Shown here: positions 9,200 through 18,345 of the stretch, one piece after another | Position numbering within the stretch: the stretch's first letter is position 1 | How the letters are laid out: each line of letters opens with the position of its first letter | From: Variovorax paradoxus | Lineage (GTDB): Bacteria > Pseudomonadota > Gammaproteobacteria > Burkholderiales > Burkholderiaceae_C | Direction of reading: 5' to 3' | DNA length: 64,000 nucleotides | Assembly (NCBI RefSeq): GCF_018614955.1 | Contig: NZ_JAGGNV010000007.1 | Coordinates: 144,278-208,277 of the forward strand | The notes under the pieces: model-generated | What the model was told of the DNA's origin: nothing | The model's input: the letters and a program-made list of their open reading frames with translations, nothing else | Database searches by the model: none | Position numbers and translations under genes: made by a program

Positions 9200-10210
9200 T
9201 CAATCGACCAGATGGCCGGTGCCAGGCAAGCGCCGGATTTCCGTGCCGAAGCCCTGGAGCCGCTCGACCACATAGGCCGGATCCAGCAACTCCTCGGGGT
9301 GGTAGAGCCCCGGCACGACCGCCGAGCCGCCGGCCAGGCCCAGCAGCCGCTCGACGGCCAAGGCGACGCCGCGCGCGCTGAGGCCCGAGTAGACGTCGCC
9401 GTCGATCAGCGCGTGGCGCGTTGCGCCCTGCCTGCCACCCTGCAGCTCGCCCGCGATCTCGACGATCACCTCGTGCGAGGGCGCCGCGCGCCGCCGGCCC
9501 TCCCTGATCGCGAGGTCGACCCGGATCGACGGCGCGCCGGTCGCGGCCGCGAGGCTCACCACGTCGAGCAGGGGGTAGGCCTGCCCCTCGTGCGCGAGGC
9601 CGTCGGCATCGACAAGGCGTCGCCTGGTTTCGGCTTCGTTCGCCCACAGCCAGCGCCCTTCATGCCGCAGCAGGGGACGCGGCGTGCCATGGCCCAGGCG
9701 CTCGATGTCGGCCTGCGCGACCGGCCCGCCGAGGTCGTCGGCATCGAGCAGGCCGCCGATCGCGATCGAATCGACGCGGCGGAATTCGCGCGCGAAGTGC
9801 AGTGCGGCGAGCGCCGCCGTGCCGCCCAGGTACTGGCCCAGCAGCAGGACGGGCGCGCTGTTCGGCCTGCGAACGTGGAGCGCCACCTCCGGTCCGATGT
9901 CGAACACGAAATCGGAGAAGGACACGTAGGGCAGGGCGCGCGCCTGCGCAAAGCGCATCGAGTGCAGGCCGGCGTCCTTCAGCAGCACGACCACGGCGCT
10001 GTAGCCGGCATCGGCCGGCAGGCCCAGGTCCTGGCGGCCGAGGTCGATCGTCACGGCGCCGGCGCCGCCGATCTCGCGTGCGAGCGCGTCGGCCTTGGCG
10101 AGATCGCGCGCACCGATCGCGATCGGCAAATCGGGCTGCAGTTGGCGCAGCGTGCGCACGGCCCGGCTGCCCACCAGGCCGGAGCCGCCGATGAACAGGA
10201 CGGGCTTCAC
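9200..10210 (-). CDS. Saccharopine dehydrogenase-like NAD(P)-binding protein (paralogue B)
   Basis: 336-residue protein with an N-terminal Rossmann fold (VLFIGGSGLVGS) and the overall shape of saccharopine dehydrogenase-like oxidoreductases. GTG 10210 was chosen because it overlaps the upstream paralogue's stop in a GTGA, a standard coupled start. It aligns along its length with the gene at 10207-11229 (shared YSAVV/YSAVAMF..LKD and FDIGPEV/FEIGPEV segments). The substrate is unknown. It is controlled, by context, by the divergent TetR regulator. Confidence 0.83.
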   Translation of the reverse strand: MKPVLFIGGSGLVGSRAVRTLRQLQPDLPIAIGARDLAKADALAREIGGAGAVTIDLGRQDLGLPADAGYSAVVVLLKDAGLHSMRFAQARALPYVSFSDFVFDIGPEVALHVRRPNSAPVLLLGQYLGGTAALAALHFAREFRRVDSIAIGGLLDADDLGGPVAQADIERLGHGTPRPLLRHEGRWLWANEAETRRRLVDADGLAHEGQAYPLLDVVSLAAATGAPSIRVDLAIREGRRRAAPSHEVIVEIAGELQGGRQGATRHALIDGDVYSGLSARGVALAVERLLGLAGGSAVVPGLYHPEELLDPAYVVERLQGFGTEIRRLPGTGHLVD

Positions 10211-11229
10211 GCCAGGCCTCCCTCGACGACCTGCAAGCCGGCCTCCTGCAGGCGCCGAAGCGCATAGCCCGGCTCGATCAGCACGTCGGGCAGATACAGC
10301 CCGGGCGGCACTGCGGCGCCGCCGGCCAGGCCGAGCAGGCGCTCGATGCCGAGCGCCACGCCCACGGCCGTCACTGGCGCCTGGCCGCCCGGATGCACCA
10401 GCACATGGCGCGTGCGGCCCGGCTGGCCGTTGCGCTTCAGCCGGCCGCTCATCTCGACGATGATCTCGGTCGAGAAAGGCTCGCCGCGCCGGCGCGACGC
10501 GCTCTCGCCGACGGCCAGGTCCACGCGGATCGCGTTTGCGTCGGTGGCGGCGCCCAGGCTCAGCACGTCCAGCGGCGCGTAGGCCTGGCCCTGCTGTTCG
10601 ACACCTGCCGAGTCCTTGAAGCGACGCGCGGCGTCGTCGCCGGTCGCCCACATCCACTGCCCGTGCTTCAGGATCTGCGCGCTTGCGGCGGCTTGGGTGA
10701 TGCGTTCGTAGTCCACGTAGGCCGCGGGACCGCCCATGTCCTTCTCGTCGAGCACGAGCGAGATCGCGATCGTCTCGACGGCCTCGAACTCGGCCGCGAA
10801 TTGCAGCGTCGCAAAGGTGGCCGCGCCGGCCAGCCAGTTGCTGGCCATGAGGACCGGTGCGCTCTTCGGCTTGCGAATGAACCAGGCCACCTCCGGCCCG
10901 ATCTCGAAGCTGGCGCTGGAGACGCTCAGGTAGGGGAGGCCGTTCGCCTGCGCATAGTCCAGCGAATGCATCGTGTCGTCCTTCAGGAACATCGCGACGG
11001 CGCTGTAGATCTTGCCGGCGGGCCGGCCCAGGTCGGCGCGCGACAGATCGATCGCCACCGCATCCGCCTGGCCGATCTCCCGAGCCACCGCTTCGGCCTT
11101 GGCCAGGTTGCGCCCGCCGATGGAGATAGGCAGTTCGCGGTGAAGGCGGCGCAAGGCCTTCGCGGCCTGGGCGCCGACGACGCCCGAGCCGCCGATGATG
11201 AGCACGGGTTTTGCTGAAGACGCTGGCAT
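10207..11229 (-). CDS. Saccharopine dehydrogenase-like NAD(P)-binding protein (paralogue A)
   Basis: 340-residue protein starting with the dinucleotide-binding motif VLIIGGSGVVGAQ, then GRNLAKAEAVAREIG and a C-terminal domain shared with the downstream paralogue. It is first in a two-gene operon with a 4-bp overlap and is divergent from a TetR gene across 111 bp that contains a perfect 9-bp inverted repeat. The family catalyses NAD(P)-dependent reactions on imine or enol-type substrates, but no specific reaction is supported here. Confidence 0.84.
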   Translation of the reverse strand: MPASSAKPVLIIGGSGVVGAQAAKALRRLHRELPISIGGRNLAKAEAVAREIGQADAVAIDLSRADLGRPAGKIYSAVAMFLKDDTMHSLDYAQANGLPYLSVSSASFEIGPEVAWFIRKPKSAPVLMASNWLAGAATFATLQFAAEFEAVETIAISLVLDEKDMGGPAAYVDYERITQAAASAQILKHGQWMWATGDDAARRFKDSAGVEQQGQAYAPLDVLSLGAATDANAIRVDLAVGESASRRRGEPFSTEIIVEMSGRLKRNGQPGRTRHVLVHPGGQAPVTAVGVALGIERLLGLAGGAAVPPGLYLPDVLIEPGYALRRLQEAGLQVVEGGLA

Positions 11230-11275
11230 GGTGGGAACTCCTGTCCGGGATTGGGTAAGATGCGATCTACATCAA

Positions 11276-11298
11276 GTAACTTACTATTGGTAAGTTAC
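11276..11298. promoter_or_regulatory. Perfect palindromic operator for the adjacent TetR regulator
   Basis: Arms GTAACTTAC and GTAAGTTAC are exact reverse complements of 9 bp with a 5-bp spacer TATTG. The site sits 46 bp upstream of the saccharopine-dehydrogenase-like operon and 42 bp upstream of the tetR start. The size and symmetry are typical of TetR operators; it probably gives repression of the enzyme operon and autorepression. Confidence 0.75.
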
Positions 11299-11340
11299 AG
11301 AAAGTAGAATCCAGACCGAGGACGCTGTCAAGCCCGCCCC

Positions 11341-11931
11341 ATGAACGACCCTTCGCCCAGAAAGCTCTCCAAGGCCGAGCGCCGCGAACAGCTGCTCGAG
11401 ACCGCGCTCGTCATCGTGCGTGGGCAGGGCACCGATGCCCTCACGCTCGGCTACCTCGCCGAGCGCGCCGGCGTGAGCAAGCCGATCGCCTACGAACATT
11501 TCAAGACGCGCTCGGGCCTGCTGATCGCGCTCTACGAGCAGATCGACAACCGCCAGGTCGCGGCGCTGCTGCTGGCGCTCGAACGAACGCCGCGCCGGCT
11601 GGAAGAGGTGGCGCGCGTGGTCAGCACCGCCTACATGAACTGCTTCACTTCGGTGGGCCCCGAATGGCATGCGATCTCGGCCGCACTCAAGGGCGACGAG
11701 GAAATGGAGGCCTTCCAGCGCGAGCTGATCGACAGCTACGTCGCCCTCTACCGCGACGCGCTCGCGCCCTATTCGAAGCTGCCGGAGGACGAACTGCGCC
11801 TGCGCTGCGTCGGCATCATCGGCGCCGGCGACGCGATCGCGCGCGACATGGTCCGCGGCCGCATCGACGAAGCCGCAGCGGCGGCGAGCCTGGCCTCATT
11901 GATCATCGGCTGGCTGGCGGCCAAGGCCTAG
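11341..11931 (+). CDS. TetR/AcrR-family transcriptional regulator
   Basis: 196-residue TetR protein. The N-terminal DNA-binding domain is clear (ERREQLLETALVIV, then LTLGYLAERAGVSKPIAYEHF, the recognition helix). The C-terminal ligand domain is unassigned. It is divergent from the saccharopine-dehydrogenase-like pair and next to the palindrome at 11276. It overlaps the convergent DUF72 gene by 36 bp at its 3' end. Confidence 0.93.
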   Translation: MNDPSPRKLSKAERREQLLETALVIVRGQGTDALTLGYLAERAGVSKPIAYEHFKTRSGLLIALYEQIDNRQVAALLLALERTPRRLEEVARVVSTAYMNCFTSVGPEWHAISAALKGDEEMEAFQRELIDSYVALYRDALAPYSKLPEDELRLRCVGIIGAGDAIARDMVRGRIDEAAAAASLASLIIGWLAAKA

Positions 11932-12951
11932 GACCTCTGCCAAAGCGAGCACCGACAACGGCGCCGAGCCTTCGGCCTTGTTGTTGATCGTCACGTAGGC
12001 CGCGTGGCCCGCACCGGTGGTGGCGGCGATCACGCGCGCCAGCGTCCCGCGCGTCTCGGGATCCGGGTCCACCAGCTTGTCGAAGGGCTCGTAGAGCTGC
12101 TTGGCTTCCTCGTAGCCGTAGGCGCCGTGCAGCCGGTTGAGATTCCAGCGGCACACCAGCGGGCCCGGCCACAGCGCGCGCAGCACCGGCAGCTGTTCGG
12201 CGATCGGCGGCATCTTGGGATGCAGGCCGAGACAGTAGGTGGCGCCGGCCTCGCGCAGCACATCGGCGAAGGCCGGCGTCAGGAATTCGGGATTGCGCAC
12301 CTCGACCGCGATCACGCCCTCCGGCGCGCTCGGGCGCAGCGAGGGCAGGGCCTGCAGCATGCGGCGCAGGCGCTGCAGCAATTCCGGCATCTGCGCCAGC
12401 ATCGGTGCCGGCAGCGGACTGAGCTGGAACACGAGCGCGCCGACCTTCGCGCCCAGGCCGTCGAGCGCCGGCTGCACGAAATCCTGCGCCGCCAATGCCG
12501 GGTCGAGGAAGGCCGGATTGGGCTGCATGCCGCGCCCGTCCTCGCCGCGCACCAGCGCGTCGGCGACAAGACCGGGCGCCTTGACGACGAAGCGGAAGTC
12601 CTCGGGCACCTGTTGCGCGTAGGCGGCGAACTGGCTGGCCGAGAGCGCGCGGTAGAAGCTGCGGTCCACGCTGACGGTGCGCAGCAGCGGATGCTGCGCA
12701 TAGGCCTTGAGCCCGTGCTTGGACAGCACCGACTGTTCGTACTCGCCGTCCCAGACCAGTCCGGCCCAGCCCGGGAAGAACCAGGAGGAGGTGCCGAGCC
12801 GCAGCTGCGGCGGCAGCGTTTTCGCCAACGCCTGCTGCGCAGCATCGGGCGGCGCGGGCTGGACCTTGGCCGCAGGCTGAGGCGAGCGCTTCTTCGGCGC
12901 GGGCGAAGCGGGCGCGGGTTCGTTCGGGTCGTCGAAAAGCGAGTCTTGCAT
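11896..12951 (-). CDS. DUF72 (YecE-like) family protein
   Basis: 351-residue DUF72 protein. After a Pro/Ala/Lys-rich N-terminal extension (about residues 10-45) the TIM-barrel-like core begins with LRLGTSSWFFPGW and continues through VSVDRSFYRALS, FVVKAPGLV, VEVRNPEF and YVTINNKAEGSAP near the C-terminus, all family hallmarks. The function of DUF72 is unknown. It shares 36 bp with the convergent TetR gene. Confidence 0.9.
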   Translation of the reverse strand: MQDSLFDDPNEPAPASPAPKKRSPQPAAKVQPAPPDAAQQALAKTLPPQLRLGTSSWFFPGWAGLVWDGEYEQSVLSKHGLKAYAQHPLLRTVSVDRSFYRALSASQFAAYAQQVPEDFRFVVKAPGLVADALVRGEDGRGMQPNPAFLDPALAAQDFVQPALDGLGAKVGALVFQLSPLPAPMLAQMPELLQRLRRMLQALPSLRPSAPEGVIAVEVRNPEFLTPAFADVLREAGATYCLGLHPKMPPIAEQLPVLRALWPGPLVCRWNLNRLHGAYGYEEAKQLYEPFDKLVDPDPETRGTLARVIAATTGAGHAAYVTINNKAEGSAPLSVLALAEVLGLGRQPADDQ

Positions 12952-12999
12952 CGTGTGGCGTGCTGGCGCGCCACATTCTGGATCAAGCCGAAGGAGTCG

Positions 13000-13830
13000 C
13001 TATTTCGGCGTGTAGGTCATCTTGATCCGCTCTGTTGTTTGCTCAGGCTTGGAATCCCAACGAGTATGGATCTTGAGCAACTGGCCCCGGTAAGGCCCTT
13101 CGGCGGCGACCCATGTGGTGATGGTCGCGACCGAGGACGCGTCACCAGTACCTGTGGTTTGCTTGTTCGTGAACCTGCAGGTGTTGAACGTTCCCATTTC
13201 CGTTTGCAGAGTTTCACGGCCAAGATAGGTCAGGTCTCGCGACACTGGATCCTCCCTCTCAACCTTTGACCCATCTGCCGTACTGACGGCAACATACTTG
13301 ATCTTGTAGCTGCCGCTTGCCACTTGCCCCGGCTGCATGTCCACAGGCCCGGCCACTGGCGGCTCGAATGTCACTGTGATGACTTGAGTCGCGACTTGCG
13401 CAGTCGACCCGTATGAGATCACGGTGCCATTGACCAGGTCGTAATAGTTTTCCGCGGCGGGCGATGGATTGTTGGCGGTATCGTGGGGTTCAACTCTGAC
13501 AGCCACAGGATTGGCACCGGCAAACGACTTGCGTTCGCCAGTTGTTTCGATGGTGTGGTTTACCCCAGGAGATTGCCCGGAAATCGTCGTTCGTTCTTCA
13601 TAGTCCCGCACCGTTCCTGCATGAAAGTCCGCTTCATTTGTGCAAGGTGCCGAGCTCGTTTCCGATGCCGGTGGCGAAGCAGGCGGGGCCGACTCCGGAG
13701 CAGGCGCGATGGGCAAGATCGGAGATCCATCACCACTGCCTCCTCCTCCTCCTCCTCCACACGCCAGCAATGTCGCAGTGACGGCGGCAGCGGCAGTCAC
13801 TGCACTGATTGCCCACAGATTTTTATTCAT
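13000..13830 (-). CDS. Poly-glycine lipoprotein of unknown function
   Basis: 276-residue predicted lipoprotein: a basic N-terminus, a hydrophobic segment and lipobox LLAC at about residues 20-23, directly followed by seven glycines and a Ser/Pro/Ala-rich linker to residue 60. The rest looks like a beta-rich extracytoplasmic domain with two cysteines (CTNEADF and FNTCRF). Glycine-rich linkers after the lipid-modified cysteine are common in Comamonadaceae lipoproteins. No enzymatic motif is seen. Confidence 0.8.
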   Translation of the reverse strand: MNKNLWAISAVTAAAAVTATLLACGGGGGGGSGDGSPILPIAPAPESAPPASPPASETSSAPCTNEADFHAGTVRDYEERTTISGQSPGVNHTIETTGERKSFAGANPVAVRVEPHDTANNPSPAAENYYDLVNGTVISYGSTAQVATQVITVTFEPPVAGPVDMQPGQVASGSYKIKYVAVSTADGSKVEREDPVSRDLTYLGRETLQTEMGTFNTCRFTNKQTTGTGDASSVATITTWVAAEGPYRGQLLKIHTRWDSKPEQTTERIKMTYTPK

Positions 13831-13982
13831 CCGATCCCCTCTTGTAGATTGTCAAAAGGCCGAGTTCTGGCCTCGTGCAAATCTAGGGGAGGTGAAGACG
13901 ACTTCCTAGTGCCTAAAGTCACCTGTTGAGTTGATGCGGGCGGCGGGCATCGGTCTCTAACCGCGCCACCCCGCGGCGTGTT

Positions 13983-14876
13983 TCAACCGAGTTGCCCGCT
14001 CGCCAGCGCGGCCGCGGCCGAGCGCGTCTCGACGCCCAGCTTCTCGAAGATGTGTTCCAGGTGCTTGTTGACCGTGCGCGGGCTCATGCCGAGGATCTCG
14101 CCGATGTCGCGGTTGGTCTTGCCCTTGGCGAGCCAGGACAGCACCTCGGTCTCGCGCGGCGTGAGGGCCGCATCGGCCAGGCGCGAGGTGCCGGCGGCGC
14201 CTTCCTTATGCGGCGCCAGCAGCAGCATCGTCTCGCCCAACGTGGCCATGCCCAGGTTGCGCACCGACAGGCGCGTGCCGGCCAGCGTCGAAAGCACCAC
14301 GCTCGCGCCGCCGGCGAGCACCGGGTCCAGCGCCGCGGGCAGCTGGCCCGGCGCCGAAGGCTCGCCCAGGCCATGCAACCACAGCGCGGCCTGCGGCGAA
14401 CGCCAGGCGATGCGGCCCTGGGCATCGATCAGCACCACGCCCATGCCCGCCACGTCGACGGCGTCGCGCGCCATGCGTGCGATGTGGGCGTTGCGCGCAT
14501 GCGTGTGCAGGCGCGCCAGCACCTCCTGCGCGCGGATCGGCTTGATCACGTAGTCGACGCCGCCGCTCTCGAAGCCTTCGACCACGTGCGGCGTTTCGGA
14601 GAGCCCGGTCATGAAGAGCACCGGGATGTGCGCCAGCGCCGCGTTGGCCTTGATGCGCCGGCAGGTGTCGAAGCCCGACAGGCCCGGCATCAGGCCGTCG
14701 AGCAGGATCGCGTCGGGCACAACCAGTTCCAGAAGGCGCAGCGCCGATTCGCCGTCGCCCGCCACCAGCACCGTGTAGCCGCTGGCCTCCAGCGTGTCGC
14801 ACAGCACGCCCAGGCTGCTCGGCGCATCGTCGACCACCAGCACCACGGGCCGTTCGCTTTCAGGGGTTGGACACAT
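13983..14876 (-). CDS. Response regulator with C-terminal LuxR-type DNA-binding domain
   Basis: 297 residues: receiver domain at about 10-125 with phosphoacceptor Asp60 (AILLDGLMPG) and the conserved Lys in VIKPI; a central region about 135-225 that looks like a small PAS/PAC-type sensor (GMGVVLIDAQGRIAWRS); and a GerE/LuxR helix-turn-helix from about 235 (LTPRETEVLSWLAKGKTNRDI, then SPRTVNKHLEHIFEKLGV). The start at ATG 14876 lies 17 bp inside the upstream kinase gene, so the two are coupled. It is the obvious output partner of that kinase and the best candidate to bind the 17-bp element found upstream of the kinase and amiE. Confidence 0.93.
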   Translation of the reverse strand: MCPTPESERPVVLVVDDAPSSLGVLCDTLEASGYTVLVAGDGESALRLLELVVPDAILLDGLMPGLSGFDTCRRIKANAALAHIPVLFMTGLSETPHVVEGFESGGVDYVIKPIRAQEVLARLHTHARNAHIARMARDAVDVAGMGVVLIDAQGRIAWRSPQAALWLHGLGEPSAPGQLPAALDPVLAGGASVVLSTLAGTRLSVRNLGMATLGETMLLLAPHKEGAAGTSRLADAALTPRETEVLSWLAKGKTNRDIGEILGMSPRTVNKHLEHIFEKLGVETRSAAAALASGQLG

Positions 14877-17800
14877 GCAGCAGATCCTCCGACAGGGCTT
14901 TCTTGAAATCCTCGAGCTCGAAGCGCATGACCATGCGGCGCAGGTAGCTGCAGCTGGCGGCCAGCGTCGCATCTTCCGCAGCGAGGCGGTCGAGCGCACG
15001 CTGCAGCCCGCGCACGTGGCCGAGCTGCACCAGGCTCATCAGCTCGGCGCGCGCGTCTTCGGGCAGGCCCAGCTGCTGCGGCGGCGCGGCTTCGGCCGGC
15101 GGCGGCGCATGGCCGGGCACCATCCATTCGAGACCCAGGTGGCGCTCCAGCGTCATGATCAGCTCGGACTCGATCACCGGCTTGCCGATGAAGGCCTGGC
15201 AGCCGCAAGCGCGCAGTCGCTCGCCCTGGTTCTCGAACACGTTGGCCGAGACCATCACGATCGGCACCGCGTCGAAGCCGGCGGCGCGAACGAGGGCAGC
15301 CGTCTGCCAGCCGTCCATGTCGTCCATGCTGATGTCGAGCAGGATGGCCGAGGGCACGTGCTCGCGCAGGCTGTCGAGGCACTCGGTGCCGCTGGCGGCC
15401 TCGCGCACGTCGAAGCCCAGGGGCGCCAGCATGCCGGCCAGCATCTGCCGCTGCACCGGCTGGTCGTCCACCACCAGCAGCGTGCGGCGCGGGCCGAAGT
15501 AGCCGGAGATCTGGCGCTGCGGCTCGGCCTGCGGCCCGGGATCGGGCACCTCGCGCAGGTAGACGCGCACGCTGAAGGTGCTGCCGGCGGCCGAGCTCGA
15601 GGTCAAGGTGAGTTCGCCGCCCATCAGCGAGGTCAGGAGGCCGGTGATGGTCAGGCCCAGGCCGGTGCCAGGTTCGCCGCGCTGGCGGCCCGCGGCGCCG
15701 CGCTCGAAGGGCAGGAAGATGCGCTGGTGGTCCTGGGGCGCGACGCCGATGCCGGTGTCGACGACGTCGAAGCGCAGCACCTGCCGGCGCGCATCGACAT
15801 GCAGCGTGACCGTGCCGGCGTCGGTGAAGCGCACCGCGTTCGCCAGCAGGTTGATCAGGATCTGGCGCAGCCGCTTGGCATCGGCCTGCACCCAGGCCGG
15901 CAGCCGCCCGCTCTTCGTGAACACGAAGGCCAGGCCCTTGGCCTCGGCCTGCGGGCGCACCATGCGCACCACCTCGTCGAGGAACTCGGGCAGCGACAGC
16001 GGCATGCGTTCCAGCTGCAGCCGGCCGGCCTCGATGCGCGCCAGGTCGAGCAGGCCGTCGATCAGGCTCAGCATGTGCTCGCCGCTCGCGTGGATGGTCT
16101 GCAGCGCGTCGCGCGGCGGGATCTGCTTGCCGTCTTCCTTCAACAGGATCTGCGAGTAGCCGAGGATGCTGTTGAGCGGCGTGCGCAGCTCGTGCGTCAT
16201 GCCGGCCACGTAGCGCGTCTTGGCCTGGTTGGCGGCCTCGGCCGCGTCCTTGGCGGCCTGCAGCGCGGCGTCGGTGCGCTGGTGCGCCTCGATCTCCAGC
16301 GTGAGAAGGTGGTTGTGGCGGTTCGATTCCTCCTGCGCCATCTCGCGGCTTTCGCTGCCGAGCACCACCCACCAGGCGCCCAGCGCCGCGGCCAGCGAGA
16401 GCAGCGCGAAGGCCTTGAGGAAGGCATCGCGCAGCGCGCCGCGCTCCACCGTGCTCTGGATCAGCTGCTGCTCGTACACCACGCCCATGATCACGGCCAA
16501 GAGCAGGATGAAGGAGCTCGCGACCACCAGGTAGCGCGCCACGCGGAAGTTGAGCCGCGCCGAGAGCGCAGGCGGCAGCAGCGCCGTCAGCCAGGTGTTG
16601 ACCTGCTCGGCTGCACGCGAGCCGGTCTTGCAGCGGTCGTGGCAGCGCGACTCCAGCGTGCAGCACAGCGAGCAGATCGGCGCGTTGTAGGCCGGGCAGT
16701 GGGCCATGTCCTCCGATTCGAAGGCGTTCTCGCACACCGAGCACTTCACGCTCTGGCCCGGCGCCCAGGGCGTGTCGCCGCTGCGCGCAAGGTAGTAGCG
16801 CCCGCGCGTCCACCACGCCAGCAGCGGCGAGACGAGGAGGGCGGTCAGGAGCGCGATGAAAGGCGAGAAGGCCTGCGCCAGCGGACCCAGCGCGCCGGCA
16901 TAGGCCACGATGCCCAGCAGCGCCGCCACCAGCATCGCGCCCAGCCCCACGGGGTTGATGTCGTAGAGGTGCGCGCGCTTGAACTCGATGTGCTTCGGGC
17001 TCCAGCCCAGCGGCTTGTTGACGACCAGGTCGGCCACCAGCGCGCCGACCCAGGCGATCGCGAGGTTGCTGTAGAGGCCCAGCACGTTCTCGAGCGCGGC
17101 GAACACGCCCAGCGTCATCAAGAGCACCGCGATCATCACGTTGAACACGAGCCAGACCACGCGGCCCGGGTGGCTGTGCGTGAGCCGCGCGAAGAAGTTG
17201 GACCAGGCCAGCGAGCCCGCATAGGCATTGGTGAGGTTGATCTTGATCTGCGACACCACCACGAAGAGCGTGGTCGCGCCCAGCACCCAGGCCGGGTTGT
17301 CGAACACGTAGCTGAAGCCGGCCAGGTACATCTGGGTCGGCTCGACCGCCTGCTCGCTCGGGATCTGGTGCTGCAGCGCGAGGAAGGCCAGGAAGGCGCC
17401 GCCCAGCATCTTCAGCATGCCCGGCACGATCCAGCCGGCGCCGGCGACCAGCACCGCGCCCCACCAGCGGCGCCGGTTGGCCGGCGTCTTCTCGGGCAGG
17501 AAGCGCAGGTAGTCGACCTGCTCGCCGATCTGCACCACCAGCGAGAAGGCCACCGTGGCGCCGGCGCCGAACATGATGGCGTCGAAGCCGCTGCTCGACG
17601 AAATGCGGCCCGAGAGGCTGGTGAAATCGCCGAAGGCCTGCGGGTTCTTCAGCAGCACGGCGATGTAGGGGCAGACGAAGAGCACCATCCAGATCGGCTG
17701 CGTCCACAGCTGCAGCCGCGAGATCAGCGTGATGCCGTACATCACGATCGGGATCACCACCAGCGACGAAACCAGGTAGCACGCCGCGAGCGGCCAGCCG

Positions 17801-18282
17801 AAGTAGAGCTGCAGCGCGAGCGCGAGGATGGCCGCCTCGAGCGCGAAGAAGATGAAGGTGAAGCTCGCGTAGATCAGCGAGGTCAGCGTGGAGCCCAGGT
17901 AGCCGAAGCCGGCGCCGCGCGTGAGCAGATCCATGTCCAGGCCGTACTTGGCTGCGTAATAGCCGATCGGCAGGCCGGTGAGGAAGGTGATGAGACCCAC
18001 CACCAGGATCGCCCACACCGCGTTCGAGAAGCCGTAGCTCAGCGCGATGGTGCCGCCGATGGCCTCCAGCGCGAGGAAGGAGGTGGCGCCGAAGGCCGTG
18101 TTGGCGACGCGGAACTCCGACCACTTGCGAAAGCTGCGCGGCGTGTAGCGCAGCGCGTAGTCCTCCAGGGTTTCGTCGGCGACCCAGGCGTTGTAGTCGC
18201 GGCGAATCCTGAAGATCTTCTGGCCTGTCACAGATGGCTGCATGGTGTTCCGGCGCTCGGCAGTGGAAGGCATGCGTTGCAA
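14860..18282 (-). CDS. NCS1-type transporter fused to a hybrid histidine kinase with receiver
   Basis: 1140-residue membrane sensor. Residues about 20-500 form a multi-helix domain resembling nucleobase:cation symporter-1 (Transp_cyt_pur) permeases. From Cys514 there is a cysteine-rich segment (C-x2-C, then several C-x2-C/C-x3-C pairs to about 550) resembling a zinc ribbon. Two more membrane helices follow (about 575-595 and 630-650), then the kinase: H-box His697 in MTHELRTPLNS, N-box INLLANAVRF, G-boxes DTGIGV and GTGLGL. A receiver domain has Asp983 in LLDISMDD. The annotated start is TTG: AGGAG lies 6 nt upstream of it (18289-18293), while ATGs at 18273 and 18243 lack a good site. Divergent from urtA, it probably senses amides or urea. 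Confidence 0.93.
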   Translation of the reverse strand: MQRMPSTAERRNTMQPSVTGQKIFRIRRDYNAWVADETLEDYALRYTPRSFRKWSEFRVANTAFGATSFLALEAIGGTIALSYGFSNAVWAILVVGLITFLTGLPIGYYAAKYGLDMDLLTRGAGFGYLGSTLTSLIYASFTFIFFALEAAILALALQLYFGWPLAACYLVSSLVVIPIVMYGITLISRLQLWTQPIWMVLFVCPYIAVLLKNPQAFGDFTSLSGRISSSSGFDAIMFGAGATVAFSLVVQIGEQVDYLRFLPEKTPANRRRWWGAVLVAGAGWIVPGMLKMLGGAFLAFLALQHQIPSEQAVEPTQMYLAGFSYVFDNPAWVLGATTLFVVVSQIKINLTNAYAGSLAWSNFFARLTHSHPGRVVWLVFNVMIAVLLMTLGVFAALENVLGLYSNLAIAWVGALVADLVVNKPLGWSPKHIEFKRAHLYDINPVGLGAMLVAALLGIVAYAGALGPLAQAFSPFIALLTALLVSPLLAWWTRGRYYLARSGDTPWAPGQSVKCSVCENAFESEDMAHCPAYNAPICSLCCTLESRCHDRCKTGSRAAEQVNTWLTALLPPALSARLNFRVARYLVVASSFILLLAVIMGVVYEQQLIQSTVERGALRDAFLKAFALLSLAAALGAWWVVLGSESREMAQEESNRHNHLLTLEIEAHQRTDAALQAAKDAAEAANQAKTRYVAGMTHELRTPLNSILGYSQILLKEDGKQIPPRDALQTIHASGEHMLSLIDGLLDLARIEAGRLQLERMPLSLPEFLDEVVRMVRPQAEAKGLAFVFTKSGRLPAWVQADAKRLRQILINLLANAVRFTDAGTVTLHVDARRQVLRFDVVDTGIGVAPQDHQRIFLPFERGAAGRQRGEPGTGLGLTITGLLTSLMGGELTLTSSSAAGSTFSVRVYLREVPDPGPQAEPQRQISGYFGPRRTLLVVDDQPVQRQMLAGMLAPLGFDVREAASGTECLDSLREHVPSAILLDISMDDMDGWQTAALVRAAGFDAVPIVMVSANVFENQGERLRACGCQAFIGKPVIESELIMTLERHLGLEWMVPGHAPPPAEAAPPQQLGLPEDARAELMSLVQLGHVRGLQRALDRLAAEDATLAASCSYLRRMVMRFELEDFKKALSEDLLHVSNP

Positions 18283-18345
18283 GAAGCGCTCCTGCTGGGC
18301 CTCGGGGCAAGGCGGGCAGTGTGGCTGGAGGCAGCGCCGGCCCCG

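Noticed and set aside
13735..13760. CTCCT repeats, possible microsatellite
   Set aside because: It is the reverse strand of the poly-glycine codons in the lipoprotein gene.
13931..13980. A stretch whose reverse complement contains GGCGCGGTTAGAG, like a tRNA D-arm
   Set aside because: No T-arm consensus, anticodon stem or acceptor pairing could be built around it.
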